From Sulfurovum sp. (GTDB taxonomy: Bacteria; Campylobacterota; Campylobacteria; Campylobacterales; Sulfurovaceae), in the NCBI GenBank assembly GCA_024637255.1, contig JAGXFO010000002.1:1-64000 (forward strand): a stretch of DNA of 64,000 nt. The letters are read 5' to 3'. Below, in pieces: positions 40,045 through 49,724 of the stretch. The notes beneath the pieces were generated by a model. The model did not search any database. It saw only the letters and a program-made list of their open reading frames with translations, and was not told the origin of the DNA. Position numbers and translations under genes: made by a program. The stretch's first letter is position 1. Every line of letters starts with the position of its first letter.

Positions 40045-41319
40045 ATGAAATATCTTATTGCAGTAATAGTAATACTACTGGGTACAATCGCACTTGAGGC
40101 AAAAACTTTTGCCTATTCCCAGATACAAAATATGCCAAGGAGTATAGAAAAAGATTATTATATATGGCGTTTTCTTTCACAGAATACTACAACGGCACAA
40201 GAGGCACAAAGTATCATACATCAAGTAACTGCGATCAATAAAAAACTCAGTACGGCCTACCAAACAAGAACGGGACAAAATCCACCTTCGGTAGCACCAT
40301 ACTCCACAGGTTGCGTTGCCATTCCACCTAAAAATTGGAAAAACCGAAGCAAAGCCAATAAAAGTTTTAAACATGGACTTGCTCTCATGAAGCAAAATAA
40401 AGTTGAGCAGGCAGCCGCTTACTTTGACTTTGCGCGTAGAAACTATCCTGAGCGTTATGATGTGGACAAATCTCTTTTTTGGCTCTACCTAAGCACAAAA
40501 GACACTGCATATATCAAACTTTTAAGAGAGAGTTATCATGTAAATATTTATACACTCATGGCAGCAGACACTATCAATGGCAAATATCCAAAAACCATTA
40601 CACAGTCTATTTCGAAAAGCCGTACTCATGGTTTTAATATACAAAACCCTATTGACTGGGCAAATGTCAAGGTCAAAATGAATTCAAGTTATGATTTGAA
40701 TGGTCTTGCCAATAACTATCAGTCCCAGGAGTGTATCGGTGTGTACACTTATCTGAAAGCCCAGGCATCCAATCACACAGACGCATACTTTCCGATGCCA
40801 TACCGTGATGCAATGAAACACATGGCCCCACAGCGCCAAGCTCTTATTTATGCTTTAGCACGACAAGAGAGTCGTTTTGTGCCTGCTTCGGTATCGCGTT
40901 CTTTTGCTTTGGGTATGATGCAGTTTATGCCATTTCTCATCGAACATGTTGCCAAGGAAAAACGAGAAAAAATAGATTTTGATGAAATATTTAATCCCTA
41001 CAAAGCCATAGAGTATGCGGACTTTCATCTTGACTATCTTACAAAATATCTTCATCATCCACTGTTTGTGGCTTATGCATACAATGGAGGCATAGGGTTC
41101 ACAAGAGGTCACATAAGAGATAATCGAAACTTCAGAACAGGTTCATATGAGCCCTATATGAGCATGGAAACCATGGAGAATGAGGAAGCCAGAGAGTATG
41201 GAAAAAAAGTACTGGCAAATTACGTTATCTATCTCAATAAACTAGGAGTGGCTACGCGTATATTTCCTCTGTTAAAAACACTTGCTACACCTTCTCAAAC
41301 GGATGCGTTTAGAAAGTAA
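40045..41319 (+). CDS. Lytic murein transglycosylase (SLT family)
   Basis: A 424-residue periplasmic protein. It has a signal peptide (about residues 1-22), a helical alpha-superhelical region with TPR-like packing, then a goose-lysozyme-like SLT domain. The catalytic Glu lies in ARQESRF (near residue 277), followed by ALGMMQFMP and AYNGGIG. It cleaves peptidoglycan to 1,6-anhydro sugars. I prefer ATG 40045 over the GTG two codons earlier. It is coupled to YggT (11 nt apart). Confidence 0.9.
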   Translation: MKYLIAVIVILLGTIALEAKTFAYSQIQNMPRSIEKDYYIWRFLSQNTTTAQEAQSIIHQVTAINKKLSTAYQTRTGQNPPSVAPYSTGCVAIPPKNWKNRSKANKSFKHGLALMKQNKVEQAAAYFDFARRNYPERYDVDKSLFWLYLSTKDTAYIKLLRESYHVNIYTLMAADTINGKYPKTITQSISKSRTHGFNIQNPIDWANVKVKMNSSYDLNGLANNYQSQECIGVYTYLKAQASNHTDAYFPMPYRDAMKHMAPQRQALIYALARQESRFVPASVSRSFALGMMQFMPFLIEHVAKEKREKIDFDEIFNPYKAIEYADFHLDYLTKYLHHPLFVAYAYNGGIGFTRGHIRDNRNFRTGSYEPYMSMETMENEEAREYGKKVLANYVIYLNKLGVATRIFPLLKTLATPSQTDAFRK

Positions 41320-41331
41320 GCCTGTCTTAAT

Positions 41332-41850
41332 CTAAAAAGCTTGTTTGCTTAGTACATATTTCGCCACTTTGGCGAAATGAAGCATACCTTCTCCATATGC
41401 TGCACTCTTAAATACAAGTGTAAAATCTTTACTCTCTACATGAGGAAAACTCACCAGATAATAGCTGCCCCATTCTGTGACAAAAGAGTTTTCGATTAGT
41501 CTTTCATCATCCAAGTCAAGCCTTAGGGCTTCTTTAGCCGAATGTCCATTTAAAGTCAAAGAATAATCCCCCTCCCTTATGTCATCAAAGTCATCATCTT
41601 CGAGATGAATACCTACAATAAACACTTCATCACGTGTATCTTTTTTTTTGAAATTCTGGGTATACAAATAAGTAGCTGTTAGCATGGCTTTTGTCATATT
41701 TCCATCGTAAAGCTGTATCTTTTCTGTTTTTTGCAAGCGCTTACGATAGCTAGTCTTCTTGTCATAAGCCTGCATCAAATCACTCTCTTGCTTTGATGTG
41801 CAGCCTAAAAGAAGTGTAATGGCAATAAATGCCAGCGTAAATTTAACCAA
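41332..41850 (-). CDS. Predicted lipoprotein, unknown
   Basis: A 172-residue protein with a lipobox (LLLGCTS, Cys near residue 17). The rest is a charged, soluble domain with a long acidic patch (HLEDDDFDDIREGDY) and no recognised family. Membrane attachment to the periplasmic side is likely. It is convergent with the lytic transglycosylase gene. Confidence 0.7.
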   Translation of the reverse strand: MVKFTLAFIAITLLLGCTSKQESDLMQAYDKKTSYRKRLQKTEKIQLYDGNMTKAMLTATYLYTQNFKKKDTRDEVFIVGIHLEDDDFDDIREGDYSLTLNGHSAKEALRLDLDDERLIENSFVTEWGSYYLVSFPHVESKDFTLVFKSAAYGEGMLHFAKVAKYVLSKQAF

Positions 41851-41936
41851 TGACTCTCCCTATAATTAAGTTTAATTTTAACATACATTCAATAAAGATT
41901 TATGTATAATCCTATCAATACAAAAAAAGGTTTTTC

Positions 41937-42434
41937 GTGAGCAAAAGAGTTGCAATAGCATTTACAGGTCCCTCAAACAGTGGAAAAACCACTCTTGTGG
42001 AAAAGATTGCTAGTATATTAATTCAAGAACGCAAAGTAGCCATCATCAAAAATGACCCTAAAGACAAAGCAAAATTTGACACCCAAGGCAAAGACAGTTA
42101 TAGGTTTTCACAAACGGGCGCAGAAGTGGTGATAACATCTCCTACCCGTACCACCTACTTCTCCCAAAGAGAAAAAACCCTGGATGAGATAGTGGGGATG
42201 ATAAGTGACTTTGACATCCTACTTGTTGAGGGTCTTAAAACACTTCCTCTGCCTCGTATTGCTGTCTTTAGAAACAACATAGATGAAAGTTATTTTGGCT
42301 GTAGCGAAGCCATAGCCATTGATGAAAGTATAGACCTTACAAACTATGCCATACCTAAGCACATAGACATACTCGATCTTAACAACAGCACGCAGATTAT
42401 CGAGTGGATAAATGCACATGCAAAAAACATTTAA
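41937..42434 (+). CDS. mobB: Molybdopterin-guanine dinucleotide biosynthesis protein B
   Basis: A 165-residue P-loop GTPase-like protein: Walker A is GPSNSGKTT (residues 11-19), and DILLVEGLKTLPLPRIAVF is the conserved MobB block near 102-120. It helps provide GTP in making the molybdenum cofactor used by nitrate reductases and similar enzymes. The GTG start is 6 nt after AAAGG. It lies 12 nt before fbp. Confidence 0.92.
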   Translation: MSKRVAIAFTGPSNSGKTTLVEKIASILIQERKVAIIKNDPKDKAKFDTQGKDSYRFSQTGAEVVITSPTRTTYFSQREKTLDEIVGMISDFDILLVEGLKTLPLPRIAVFRNNIDESYFGCSEAIAIDESIDLTNYAIPKHIDILDLNNSTQIIEWINAHAKNI

Positions 42435-42446
42435 AAGGAAAACTGA

Positions 42447-43298
42447 ATGCTAACTATATTTGACGCCATCAAAGATATTGCCATCAAGATAGATCATGAA
42501 ATTAAAACCGAAGATCTTGGGTACAGCGATACTTCCAACTCATCAGGTGAAGACCAACTCAAGCTTGATATAAGAAGTGACTATATCACAGAAGAAGCAT
42601 TCAAAGATATCTCCATTGTAAAAGCGCTTGTGAGCGAAGAGAAAGAAGGTGTGCTGGAACTCCATGCAGATGGAAAATATACTATCTGTTATGACCCTCT
42701 GGACGGCTCAAGCCTTGCAGATGTCAACCTTTCTGTAGGCTCAATTTTTGGTATCTATGAAGGTGAACTCAAAGGCGAAAATCTTGTGGCTTCCGCCTAT
42801 GTTGTGTATGGACCCCGTATTGAGCTTGTGCTTGCTACCAAAGAGGGCAAGCCTAAACATTACAGAGCGCAAGAAGGGCTCTTTAACTTTATAGGCGAGA
42901 TTACACTGGGCGAAAAAGGAAAAATCAATTCACCCGGAGGCACACAGCAACACTGGAGTGAGCATCACAAGAGGTTTGTCGATGCACTTTTTGCAGACGG
43001 GTATCGTCTTCGTTACTCTGGCGGTATGGTACCGGATTTGCATCAAATACTTCTCAAGGGTGGTGGGATCTTCTCTTATCCTGGTACATCAGATAAACCG
43101 CATGGAAAACTTAGACAACTTTTTGAAGTCATTCCTTTTGCGTTCATCTACGAACAAGCTGGAGGGCAAGCCATTAATGAAAATGGGATGAGACTCATGG
43201 AACTTGTTCCTTCACATCCTCATGACACTACTCCTTGTTTTTTTGGTTCAAACTATGAAATGGCTGCCCTCAAAGCCCTTTATAGGATAAAAGTATAA
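42447..43298 (+). CDS. fbp: Fructose-1,6-bisphosphatase, class I
   Basis: A 283-residue gluconeogenic phosphatase. Metal and substrate motifs are visible: VSEEKEG, DPLDGSSLADVNLSVG (about residues 80-95), RYSGGMV and GGGIFSYPG. It converts fructose-1,6-bisphosphate to fructose-6-phosphate. It overlaps the following 65-residue gene by one base. Confidence 0.95.
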   Translation: MLTIFDAIKDIAIKIDHEIKTEDLGYSDTSNSSGEDQLKLDIRSDYITEEAFKDISIVKALVSEEKEGVLELHADGKYTICYDPLDGSSLADVNLSVGSIFGIYEGELKGENLVASAYVVYGPRIELVLATKEGKPKHYRAQEGLFNFIGEITLGEKGKINSPGGTQQHWSEHHKRFVDALFADGYRLRYSGGMVPDLHQILLKGGGIFSYPGTSDKPHGKLRQLFEVIPFAFIYEQAGGQAINENGMRLMELVPSHPHDTTPCFFGSNYEMAALKALYRIKV

Positions 43299-43495
43299 TG
43301 TCAGAACAGATACTTGATGAATGGAAAATAGCGCTGGCACAGAAAAAATCTGAGCTGGAATCCTGTCAAGTCTCACGCCATCTAAAAAGCTGTATGAATT
43401 GCGAAAAACTTCTTGAGTGTGAAGTGCGTGATGCATACATCAAAGCCGTTTATGACAGTATGAGTAAAGGTGCCGGTGGTGGGTTTGAATTCTAA
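43298..43495 (+). CDS. Small Cys-rich protein coupled to fbp
   Basis: A 65-residue protein with SCMNCEKLLECEVRDAY (three Cys, near residues 32-46) and a Gly-rich end (GAGGGFEF). Start ATG overlaps the fbp stop (TAATG). A zinc site or a disulphide is plausible. Same-size proteins follow fbp in related genomes (recalled, not checked). Function unknown. Confidence 0.65.
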   Translation: MSEQILDEWKIALAQKKSELESCQVSRHLKSCMNCEKLLECEVRDAYIKAVYDSMSKGAGGGFEF

Positions 43496-43551
43496 TGTTC
43501 AAAATATCATCCCCTTTGTGTTCTGAAATATTATAATGGAGTATCAACACC

Positions 43552-43776
43552 ATGCAAAAAATTGAAAAAATATTAGATTCATTAAATTTAATATACTATG
43601 AATACAATGCCAAAACACATACATTAGAGCCCGATAAAAACTGGTCTAACGATGTCATTTATTTTGAGCTTATAAATATTACTCATGCGCTTAGTGCTCA
43701 TAAAATACCATTTTACATCAATCAAGACAAATCTATAGTCATCTCTGATTCAAATTCTCAGATTTCTAAAAATTAA
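43552..43776 (+). CDS. Hypothetical protein, 74 residues
   Basis: A small soluble protein beginning MQKIEKILDSLNLIYYEYN, with no signal, Cys motif or known domain. There is only a weak ribosome site (AATGGAG some 15 nt away). It lies between the fbp cluster and hemD. I do not recognise it. Confidence 0.5.
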   Translation: MQKIEKILDSLNLIYYEYNAKTHTLEPDKNWSNDVIYFELINITHALSAHKIPFYINQDKSIVISDSNSQISKN

Positions 43777-43819
43777 AAAATATTTTCAAACAGTGCTTCA
43801 AAATATGAAAAACAATAAA

Positions 43820-44458
43820 ATGAATATATACATTTTAAATGATAGAAAAGTAAAATGGGCAAAAAACCTACCAGTTTTTAAAATACAGCCTATCGAGCAG
43901 ACTGTTGATCTTAGCAGTTATGATGCCTTGATTTTCACATCAAAAAATGCCATACATGCAATAGATTCGTTAGACAGCACCTGGAAAAAGAAGCCTGCTT
44001 ATGCCATAGCGCCACAAACAGCCAAAACAGTAAAACACTTAAAGGGTACTCTGAAATTTTCAGGAAAAGAAAAACATGGAAACGGATTTGCACTCGAGCT
44101 AAAAGAGAAGTTGAAAAATCAAAAAGTACTTTATATCAGAGGTTCAGAAGTGGTATCTGATCTTGTCAATATATTGAATAGTCATGATGTCATATGTGAA
44201 GAACTAATAGTATATGAGACGGTATGCAGAGAGTTTGACACACAAATCGTATTGCCAAAAAACGCAACTATTATTTTTTCTTCCCCTTCCACCATTAAAT
44301 GTTTTTTAAAAAATGTAAAATGGGATGAAAGTTTTAAAGCAATTTCGATTGGACATACCACCGCCCAATATCTACCATCTTATATTACTCCCATCATAGC
44401 CGATGCCACTTCGCTGGAGTCCTGTGTTAAAAAAGCTATAGAATTGAACACGCCGTAG
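43820..44458 (+). CDS. hemD: Uroporphyrinogen-III synthase
   Basis: A 212-residue HemD that cyclises hydroxymethylbilane in haem and corrin synthesis. The two-domain structure fits: FTSKNAIHAID early in domain 1, YIRG at the linker, FSSPSTIKCFL in domain 2, and SIGHTTAQYL near the end. HemD sequence is poorly conserved, so this rests on these segments. The start is uncertain: ATG 43820 is chosen, but ATG 43805 and GTG 43793 are in frame and none has a clear ribosome site. Confidence 0.8.
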   Translation: MNIYILNDRKVKWAKNLPVFKIQPIEQTVDLSSYDALIFTSKNAIHAIDSLDSTWKKKPAYAIAPQTAKTVKHLKGTLKFSGKEKHGNGFALELKEKLKNQKVLYIRGSEVVSDLVNILNSHDVICEELIVYETVCREFDTQIVLPKNATIIFSSPSTIKCFLKNVKWDESFKAISIGHTTAQYLPSYITPIIADATSLESCVKKAIELNTP

Positions 44459-44714
44459 TTAAAAGCTGCCTGGATTCAATTAGCTTTAATTTCTCTGCCC
44501 TACTCATCTTTTTCTTAATCGCATATTCACGCTTGGAAGCCAAACTTCTATCTGGATATTCTTCGCTGTAAACTAGCTCAACAGGTCGTCTTATGCGTGT
44601 ATATTTAGCGCCTTTCCCTGAACCATTGTGCTCTTCAACTCTGCGCTCCAACTCTGTGGCAATACCGGTATAAAGTGTCTCATCTGCGCACCTGAGTATA
44701 TAAACATAATACAT
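44436..44714 (-). CDS. GIY-YIG nuclease-domain protein (UPF0213-like)
   Basis: A 92-residue single GIY-YIG domain: YYVYILRCADETLYTGIA at the N-terminus, ERRVEEHN with the catalytic Arg, and a basic middle. It lacks further domains, as in the UPF0213 group, which are predicted but unproven nucleases. It converges with hemD and overlaps it by 23 nt. Confidence 0.87.
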   Translation of the reverse strand: MYYVYILRCADETLYTGIATELERRVEEHNGSGKGAKYTRIRRPVELVYSEEYPDRSLASKREYAIKKKMSRAEKLKLIESRQLLTTACSIL

Positions 44715-44907
44715 TTAAGCTTTATCTATGCTCTTTAAGGAAATACATTAAAACAGACATAGCTTTTCCTTTACTGAGGTTTATATATGCAATCATTATA
44801 GCATTGCAAATTTATAATTTTATAAATCACCGACATTACAGCACTATTTGGTTAAAATATCTACCAAATTTACTCTACAAACTCATTTGTTTAAGGAACT
44901 GCCAACT

Positions 44908-46851
44908 ATGTCTTGTCACAAAAAATCTTATATCACCACTCCCATATACTATGTTAATGACATCGCCCACATCGGTCATGCCTATACAACAATCATCGCG
45001 GATACACTTGCACGCTACTCCCGCATGTCCGGATTAGAGACATTTTTTCTTACCGGCACAGATGAACACGGCCAAAAAATAGAAGAAGCTGCAAAATCCA
45101 GAGGTAAAACCACCCAGGCTTATGCGGATGAAATCTCAGCGACCTTTAAAAACCTTTGGGATGATTTTGATATCTCCTATGATAAATTTATCAGAACCAC
45201 TGATGCAGACCACATGCAAGGTGTACAAAAAGCATTTACTGTTATGCATGAAAATGGTGATATCTACAAAGATACGTATAAAGGTCATTACTGTATCTCT
45301 TGCGAAACCTTTTTTCCTTCCATTCAGCTGGTTGATGATGAGTTTTGTCCTGAGTGTGGCAAAAGCACCACTATTGTAGAAGAAGAAAGTTATTTCTTTA
45401 GGCTCTCCAAGTATCAAGACAAACTGCTTCAGTACTACGAAGACCATCCAGATTTTATCTTGCCTAAGAGTAAAAGAAATGAAGTCATTCGTTTTGTAGA
45501 AGGTGGACTGCAAGATCTTTCGATTACCCGTACAAGTTTTGACTGGGGAGTAAAACTTCCCCAAGAGATGGAGGATCCCAAACATGTCATGTATGTATGG
45601 TTAGATGCGCTCATGAACTACGTGACGGCACTTGGTTACGGTACAGACGATGCAAACATGGATTTCTGGCCTGCACGCGTGCAACTCATAGGTAAAGACA
45701 TTTTACGTTTCCATGCTATTTACTGGCCTGCATTCCTCATGAGTCTTGACCTTCCTCTTCCTACACACATCGCTGCGCACGGTTGGTGGACACGTGATGG
45801 CGAGAAGATGAGTAAATCCAAAGGTAATGTGGTCAATCCCAAAGAAGTGGCGGATGCATACGGCTTGGACAATTTCCGTTATTTTATGCTCAGAGAAGTT
45901 CCCTTTGGCGGGGATGGAGACTTTAGTCAAAAAGCGCTCATAGACCGCATCAACTCAGATCTTGGAAATGACCTTGGAAATCTTCTAAACCGTCTTATAG
46001 GCATGAGTGGTAAATACTTTGAAGGGACCGTTGATTCAACCAATGTAGCTAAATACCACCAGGCAGAACTTGATGAAGTCCATGCCTCATTGGAAAAACT
46101 CGAACCTCTGCTTTACGAGATGCAGATACACCGATACCTTGAAGAACTCTGGAGACCGCTGAGTGTAGCTAACAAGGCTATAGACATGTATCAGCCATGG
46201 ACACTTATGAAAGAGGGAAGAGAAGAAGAAGCTATGGCACTTAACGGGCTCATAGCTGCCATTCTTGCAAAAGTATCCATCATGCTTTATCCTGTTATGC
46301 CTGCTGTATGCACAAAGATTTCAAATGCTTTGCACTTCACCATAGACAACAACTCCTGGAATGAGATGATAAAAGACACGAAATTGCTTCCAACTTTTAT
46401 ACTAGAAAAGATTGATCCTCTTTTTCCTCGTATAGAAGAACCTTTGCTTGAACAGATGGAACCTATAGACATAAAAACAGTAGTGAAAACAGAAACAAAA
46501 GAAGACAAAAAAACAGATGGTATAGCACTTATAGGTATAGACCAGTTCTTCCAAACTTCTCTTAAAGTAGGCACTGTGGTTCAGGCAGAAGAAGTGCCAA
46601 AGAGCAAAAAACTTCTTTTGTTACAGGTGGATGTAGGCGAAAATGAGCCTAGACAGATTGTTGCCGGCATTAAAGAGTGGTACTCTGCTGAAGACATGCT
46701 GGGCACACAGGTATGTGTCGTTGCAAATCTTAATCCAGCAAAACTCATGGGTCTCAAGAGTGAAGGTATGCTCCTTGCAGCAAAAGATGAGGATGGTCTA
46801 TGTATGATACGTCCAGAAAAGCCAAAAATGGCTGGAACACCAATAGGTTAA
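44908..46851 (+). CDS. metG: Methionyl-tRNA synthetase
   Basis: A 647-residue class I synthetase. HIGH motif HIGHAYT (about residues 18-24), four zinc-type Cys (CISCETFFP and FCPECGK), KMSKS loop GEKMSKSKGNVVNP near 310, and a C-terminal tRNA-binding (EMAP/Trbp111-like) domain starting around residue 535. I start at ATG 44908 after AAGGA; a TTG 60 nt earlier is in frame but gives a non-family extension. It directly precedes the Mur-ligase-like gene. Confidence 0.94.
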   Translation: MSCHKKSYITTPIYYVNDIAHIGHAYTTIIADTLARYSRMSGLETFFLTGTDEHGQKIEEAAKSRGKTTQAYADEISATFKNLWDDFDISYDKFIRTTDADHMQGVQKAFTVMHENGDIYKDTYKGHYCISCETFFPSIQLVDDEFCPECGKSTTIVEEESYFFRLSKYQDKLLQYYEDHPDFILPKSKRNEVIRFVEGGLQDLSITRTSFDWGVKLPQEMEDPKHVMYVWLDALMNYVTALGYGTDDANMDFWPARVQLIGKDILRFHAIYWPAFLMSLDLPLPTHIAAHGWWTRDGEKMSKSKGNVVNPKEVADAYGLDNFRYFMLREVPFGGDGDFSQKALIDRINSDLGNDLGNLLNRLIGMSGKYFEGTVDSTNVAKYHQAELDEVHASLEKLEPLLYEMQIHRYLEELWRPLSVANKAIDMYQPWTLMKEGREEEAMALNGLIAAILAKVSIMLYPVMPAVCTKISNALHFTIDNNSWNEMIKDTKLLPTFILEKIDPLFPRIEEPLLEQMEPIDIKTVVKTETKEDKKTDGIALIGIDQFFQTSLKVGTVVQAEEVPKSKKLLLLQVDVGENEPRQIVAGIKEWYSAEDMLGTQVCVVANLNPAKLMGLKSEGMLLAAKDEDGLCMIRPEKPKMAGTPIG

Positions 46852-46853
46852 AT

Positions 46854-47834
46854 ATGAAAATAGAAGACATTGTAAACCTCACAGAAGGAACACTCAGCAA
46901 CGTACCAAAAGTACAAGCCATAGAAGCAGCTACAGTTTACTATTCAAAAGTAAATCAGGGAGATCTTTTCTTCTCTTCAAATCAGGAAGAGATAGACCAG
47001 GGCATAGCCAATGGTGCATATGCCATCGTGTATGATAATGCTGATATTGTAAGAAATGATGATGAAATAGCCTGGATAAAAGTCTCCGACATCCAACTTG
47101 CAGCCTTTAAACTCATCCGATACGTAGCGATAAAAAAAGAAGCGCAGTTCTATTTACTCTCAAAACACGAACTTACTTTTTTGAAAATGATTCTTTTGCA
47201 CAAAAATAACATCTCTTTCATCTCAAATGATTGGCGTAAAGCATTTGAACAGATACTGAACTCTGAGGATTCTCTCTTTGTGGGTACAGACAAGGAACTG
47301 ATGCAACTCATAAAACCAGACATAAAAAAACTTGACAAAGAAGTAGATGGCTATCCTGTATGTGACACACTTTTTAAAACTACTTTTAAAGTAGGTGGTT
47401 ATGTTTATCAGGAAAAAGATCTTATTCCTTTTCATCTTGAGCACCTTTTGCGTGTCATACATTTTTGTGATGAGAATAATCTTCCCTATTCTATAGAAAA
47501 GCTCAAATATACCAAACATTTTATGCCTGTCTTTATAGATGCTCAACTCAAAAGTACCCAAGCCAGCAAAAGTGACAAGGTTGCCATCTTCACAGACAAT
47601 ATAGCTGACATTACAGAGGCCAGAGAATACATCAAGCGAAGCAACACTTGGGTGAAGGGAATCGTACTTACTCCACCTAAAACAAAAGTGCCGGGTATAG
47701 ACCGTCCTCACTGGTTCCAGAGTGAAGAAGAAGTAAGGGACATACTTAAAAATACACTCTTTAACTATGCCTTTATTTACAATGCAGATAAAAGTATCTT
47801 AAACACAATCAAAAAAGACTACAGTCTGTTTTGA
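46854..47834 (+). CDS. Mur-ligase N-terminal-like protein lacking the ATP loop
   Basis: A 326-residue protein. Residues ~1-75 resemble the MurE/MurF substrate-binding domain: a short helix (IEDIVNLTEGTL), then a strand with SKVNQGDLFFSS and GIANGAYAIVYD. The central ligase GT-x-GKT loop expected next is absent (the region reads LLSKHELTFLKMILL). The ending segment VKGIVLTPP suggests a degenerate P-loop-like half. A non-catalytic relative is the best guess. Start ATG 46854, two nt after the metG stop. Function unknown. Confidence 0.5.
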   Translation: MKIEDIVNLTEGTLSNVPKVQAIEAATVYYSKVNQGDLFFSSNQEEIDQGIANGAYAIVYDNADIVRNDDEIAWIKVSDIQLAAFKLIRYVAIKKEAQFYLLSKHELTFLKMILLHKNNISFISNDWRKAFEQILNSEDSLFVGTDKELMQLIKPDIKKLDKEVDGYPVCDTLFKTTFKVGGYVYQEKDLIPFHLEHLLRVIHFCDENNLPYSIEKLKYTKHFMPVFIDAQLKSTQASKSDKVAIFTDNIADITEAREYIKRSNTWVKGIVLTPPKTKVPGIDRPHWFQSEEEVRDILKNTLFNYAFIYNADKSILNTIKKDYSLF

Positions 47835-47866
47835 TTGTGTATCCTATCTTTTCGCAGGATGTATGC

Positions 47867-48508
47867 TTATCTATTTTTATGAATTACTACCATGTTTTTC
47901 TGATTATCTCCCACAAGCGTACACCCAAACGCTTCGCATAACACCTTAAATGTTTTTGCTGTAAAAAAGACGATGTGCGTAGGGTCTTGGTGATAATACC
48001 ATTGTTCGAAATTCCCTCTATCATTGGGATGAAATTGTGTCTGCAGTGCCAGATAGCCGCCCTCTTCCAGTCGTTCCAACAAGCTTTGAAATACTTCTTT
48101 TGGCTGATGTAAATGCTCAAAAACTTCTGTTGCAACTATCAATTCATACTTTCTGTTGCCAACAAGTGTGTCAGGATGATAGATGGGATCATAATAGTCA
48201 CACCTTATACCCTCTTTTTCTAACATGTTAGCCAACAGAGAACTTGTACCACAACCAAAATCCAAAGCTGTTTTAGGCTGTCCCGCCAACGGTAAAGCAA
48301 AGTCTAAAAAACGCTGAAAATAAGCTTGATAACCTGTATCCTCCTCGTCATTCCGATGAAGATTATAACGTTCTTTTTGTGTAGCAAAATCCTGATAGTA
48401 TTCTGGAGATTTAAATATATACTCACAATTTACACATTGATAATACCTGATGTTTGTTTTGTGATCCACAAAAGAAAAAGTTTTTTGATTACAGATATGA
48501 CAGTCCAT
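47867..48508 (-). CDS. SAM-dependent methyltransferase with N-terminal zinc ribbon
   Basis: A 213-residue protein. CHICNQ...CVNCEY (residues 3-29) forms a zinc ribbon, and the class I methyltransferase fold follows, with motif I ALDFGCGTSSLLA (about 81-93) and FEHLHQPKEVF. Zinc-ribbon-type methyltransferases often act on tRNA or small metabolites; substrate unknown. It is convergent with the Mur-ligase-like gene. Confidence 0.82.
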   Translation of the reverse strand: MDCHICNQKTFSFVDHKTNIRYYQCVNCEYIFKSPEYYQDFATQKERYNLHRNDEEDTGYQAYFQRFLDFALPLAGQPKTALDFGCGTSSLLANMLEKEGIRCDYYDPIYHPDTLVGNRKYELIVATEVFEHLHQPKEVFQSLLERLEEGGYLALQTQFHPNDRGNFEQWYYHQDPTHIVFFTAKTFKVLCEAFGCTLVGDNQKNMVVIHKNR

Positions 48509-48572
48509 TTCACCCCTTTAAAACGATTGTTATGTTACTATTTAATCTATTAATGCAAGGAATAATTTAGAA

Positions 48573-49670
48573 ATGAAAAGAAGAGATTTTATAGCCAGCA
48601 CAGCCATTGGCGTTACAGCTTTAGCACTGAGTGGATGCCACAGGGCTGAAGAAAAGACACAGAGTGGTTCTGCTAGCATTAGCAGAGGTAAAAAAGTCAC
48701 GTTAAAACTTGCTACCTCATGGCCTGCACACTTTCCTATTATGGGCACAGGTGTAGACAATTTTGCCAAACGCTGTTTTGAGCTCAGCGGAGGAAGCCTT
48801 GAGATAAAAGTCTACGCTAAAAACATCCTTGTGCCCGCGCTCCAAGTATTTGATGCTACTTCTGCAGCGCAGATAGATGCCTTTCATTCAGGTGTATACT
48901 ACTGGAAAGGCAAAAACCCTGCATTTTCTATTTTTGGCGGAATGCCTCTAGGACTTATCAGTGAAGAGATGATTACTTGGATGAAGTTTGGCGGAGGGTA
49001 TGAACTTTGGCGCGAAATGTACGCAAAATTTAACCTCTATCCTCTTATAGGCGGAACCACAGGGCCCCAAATGGGAGGGTGGTTCAAAAAAGAGATCAAC
49101 TCTCTTGCTGATCTCAAAGGTCTAAAGATGCGTATTCCAGGTCTTGCTGGAGAGATCATGAAGAAACTTGGTGTGAATCCCGTACTGTTGCCTGCTGGGG
49201 AGATATATACTTCACTCGAACGTGGCACCATTGATGCTACCGAATGGGTAGGGCCTGCACTTGACAACATGATGGGCTTTGCAAAAGCAGCACCCTACTA
49301 CTATACGGGATGGCATGAGCCGGGCTCTATACTTGAGATTACTTTCAATAAAGCCAGATGGGAGAAGTTAAGCAGTGAACATCAAGCCATCATCACCGCA
49401 GCAAGCGAGGAGATGACAAGCAATATGCTTCAAGAGTTCCGCTACAAAAATGCCAAAGCCCTACAGGAACTCCCCAAAAATGTACAGATAAAAACATTTC
49501 CCAAAGAGATGATGGATGCTGCAAAAATAGCCCTTCATGAAGTACTTGAAGAAGAAAGCTCCAGGAGTGATGATTTTAAACGCGCATTGAAGAGTTATGA
49601 GGATTTTGTAAAGCTGAATAAGCCCTGGGATGACATCAGCACTAAGAACTTTTTAAATATTAGAGGGTAA
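48573..49670 (+). CDS. TRAP transporter substrate-binding protein (DctP family)
   Basis: A 365-residue protein. The N-terminus MKRRDFIASTAIG has a twin-arginine signal followed by a lipobox-like LALSGCH (Cys at 22), so it may be a Tat-exported lipoprotein. The DctP fold is seen in KVTLKLATSWP, the GGFW-like GWFKKEINSLADLKGLKMRIPG region and ATEWVGPALD. It binds an organic acid-like ligand; no dctQ or dctM genes are nearby, so it is an orphan. Confidence 0.83.
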   Translation: MKRRDFIASTAIGVTALALSGCHRAEEKTQSGSASISRGKKVTLKLATSWPAHFPIMGTGVDNFAKRCFELSGGSLEIKVYAKNILVPALQVFDATSAAQIDAFHSGVYYWKGKNPAFSIFGGMPLGLISEEMITWMKFGGGYELWREMYAKFNLYPLIGGTTGPQMGGWFKKEINSLADLKGLKMRIPGLAGEIMKKLGVNPVLLPAGEIYTSLERGTIDATEWVGPALDNMMGFAKAAPYYYTGWHEPGSILEITFNKARWEKLSSEHQAIITAASEEMTSNMLQEFRYKNAKALQELPKNVQIKTFPKEMMDAAKIALHEVLEEESSRSDDFKRALKSYEDFVKLNKPWDDISTKNFLNIRG

Positions 49671-49724
49671 TTTTGTATGTCAGAGTGTACTCTTGCAATG
49701 TTAATCAGCTGCGAATTCAACCTG

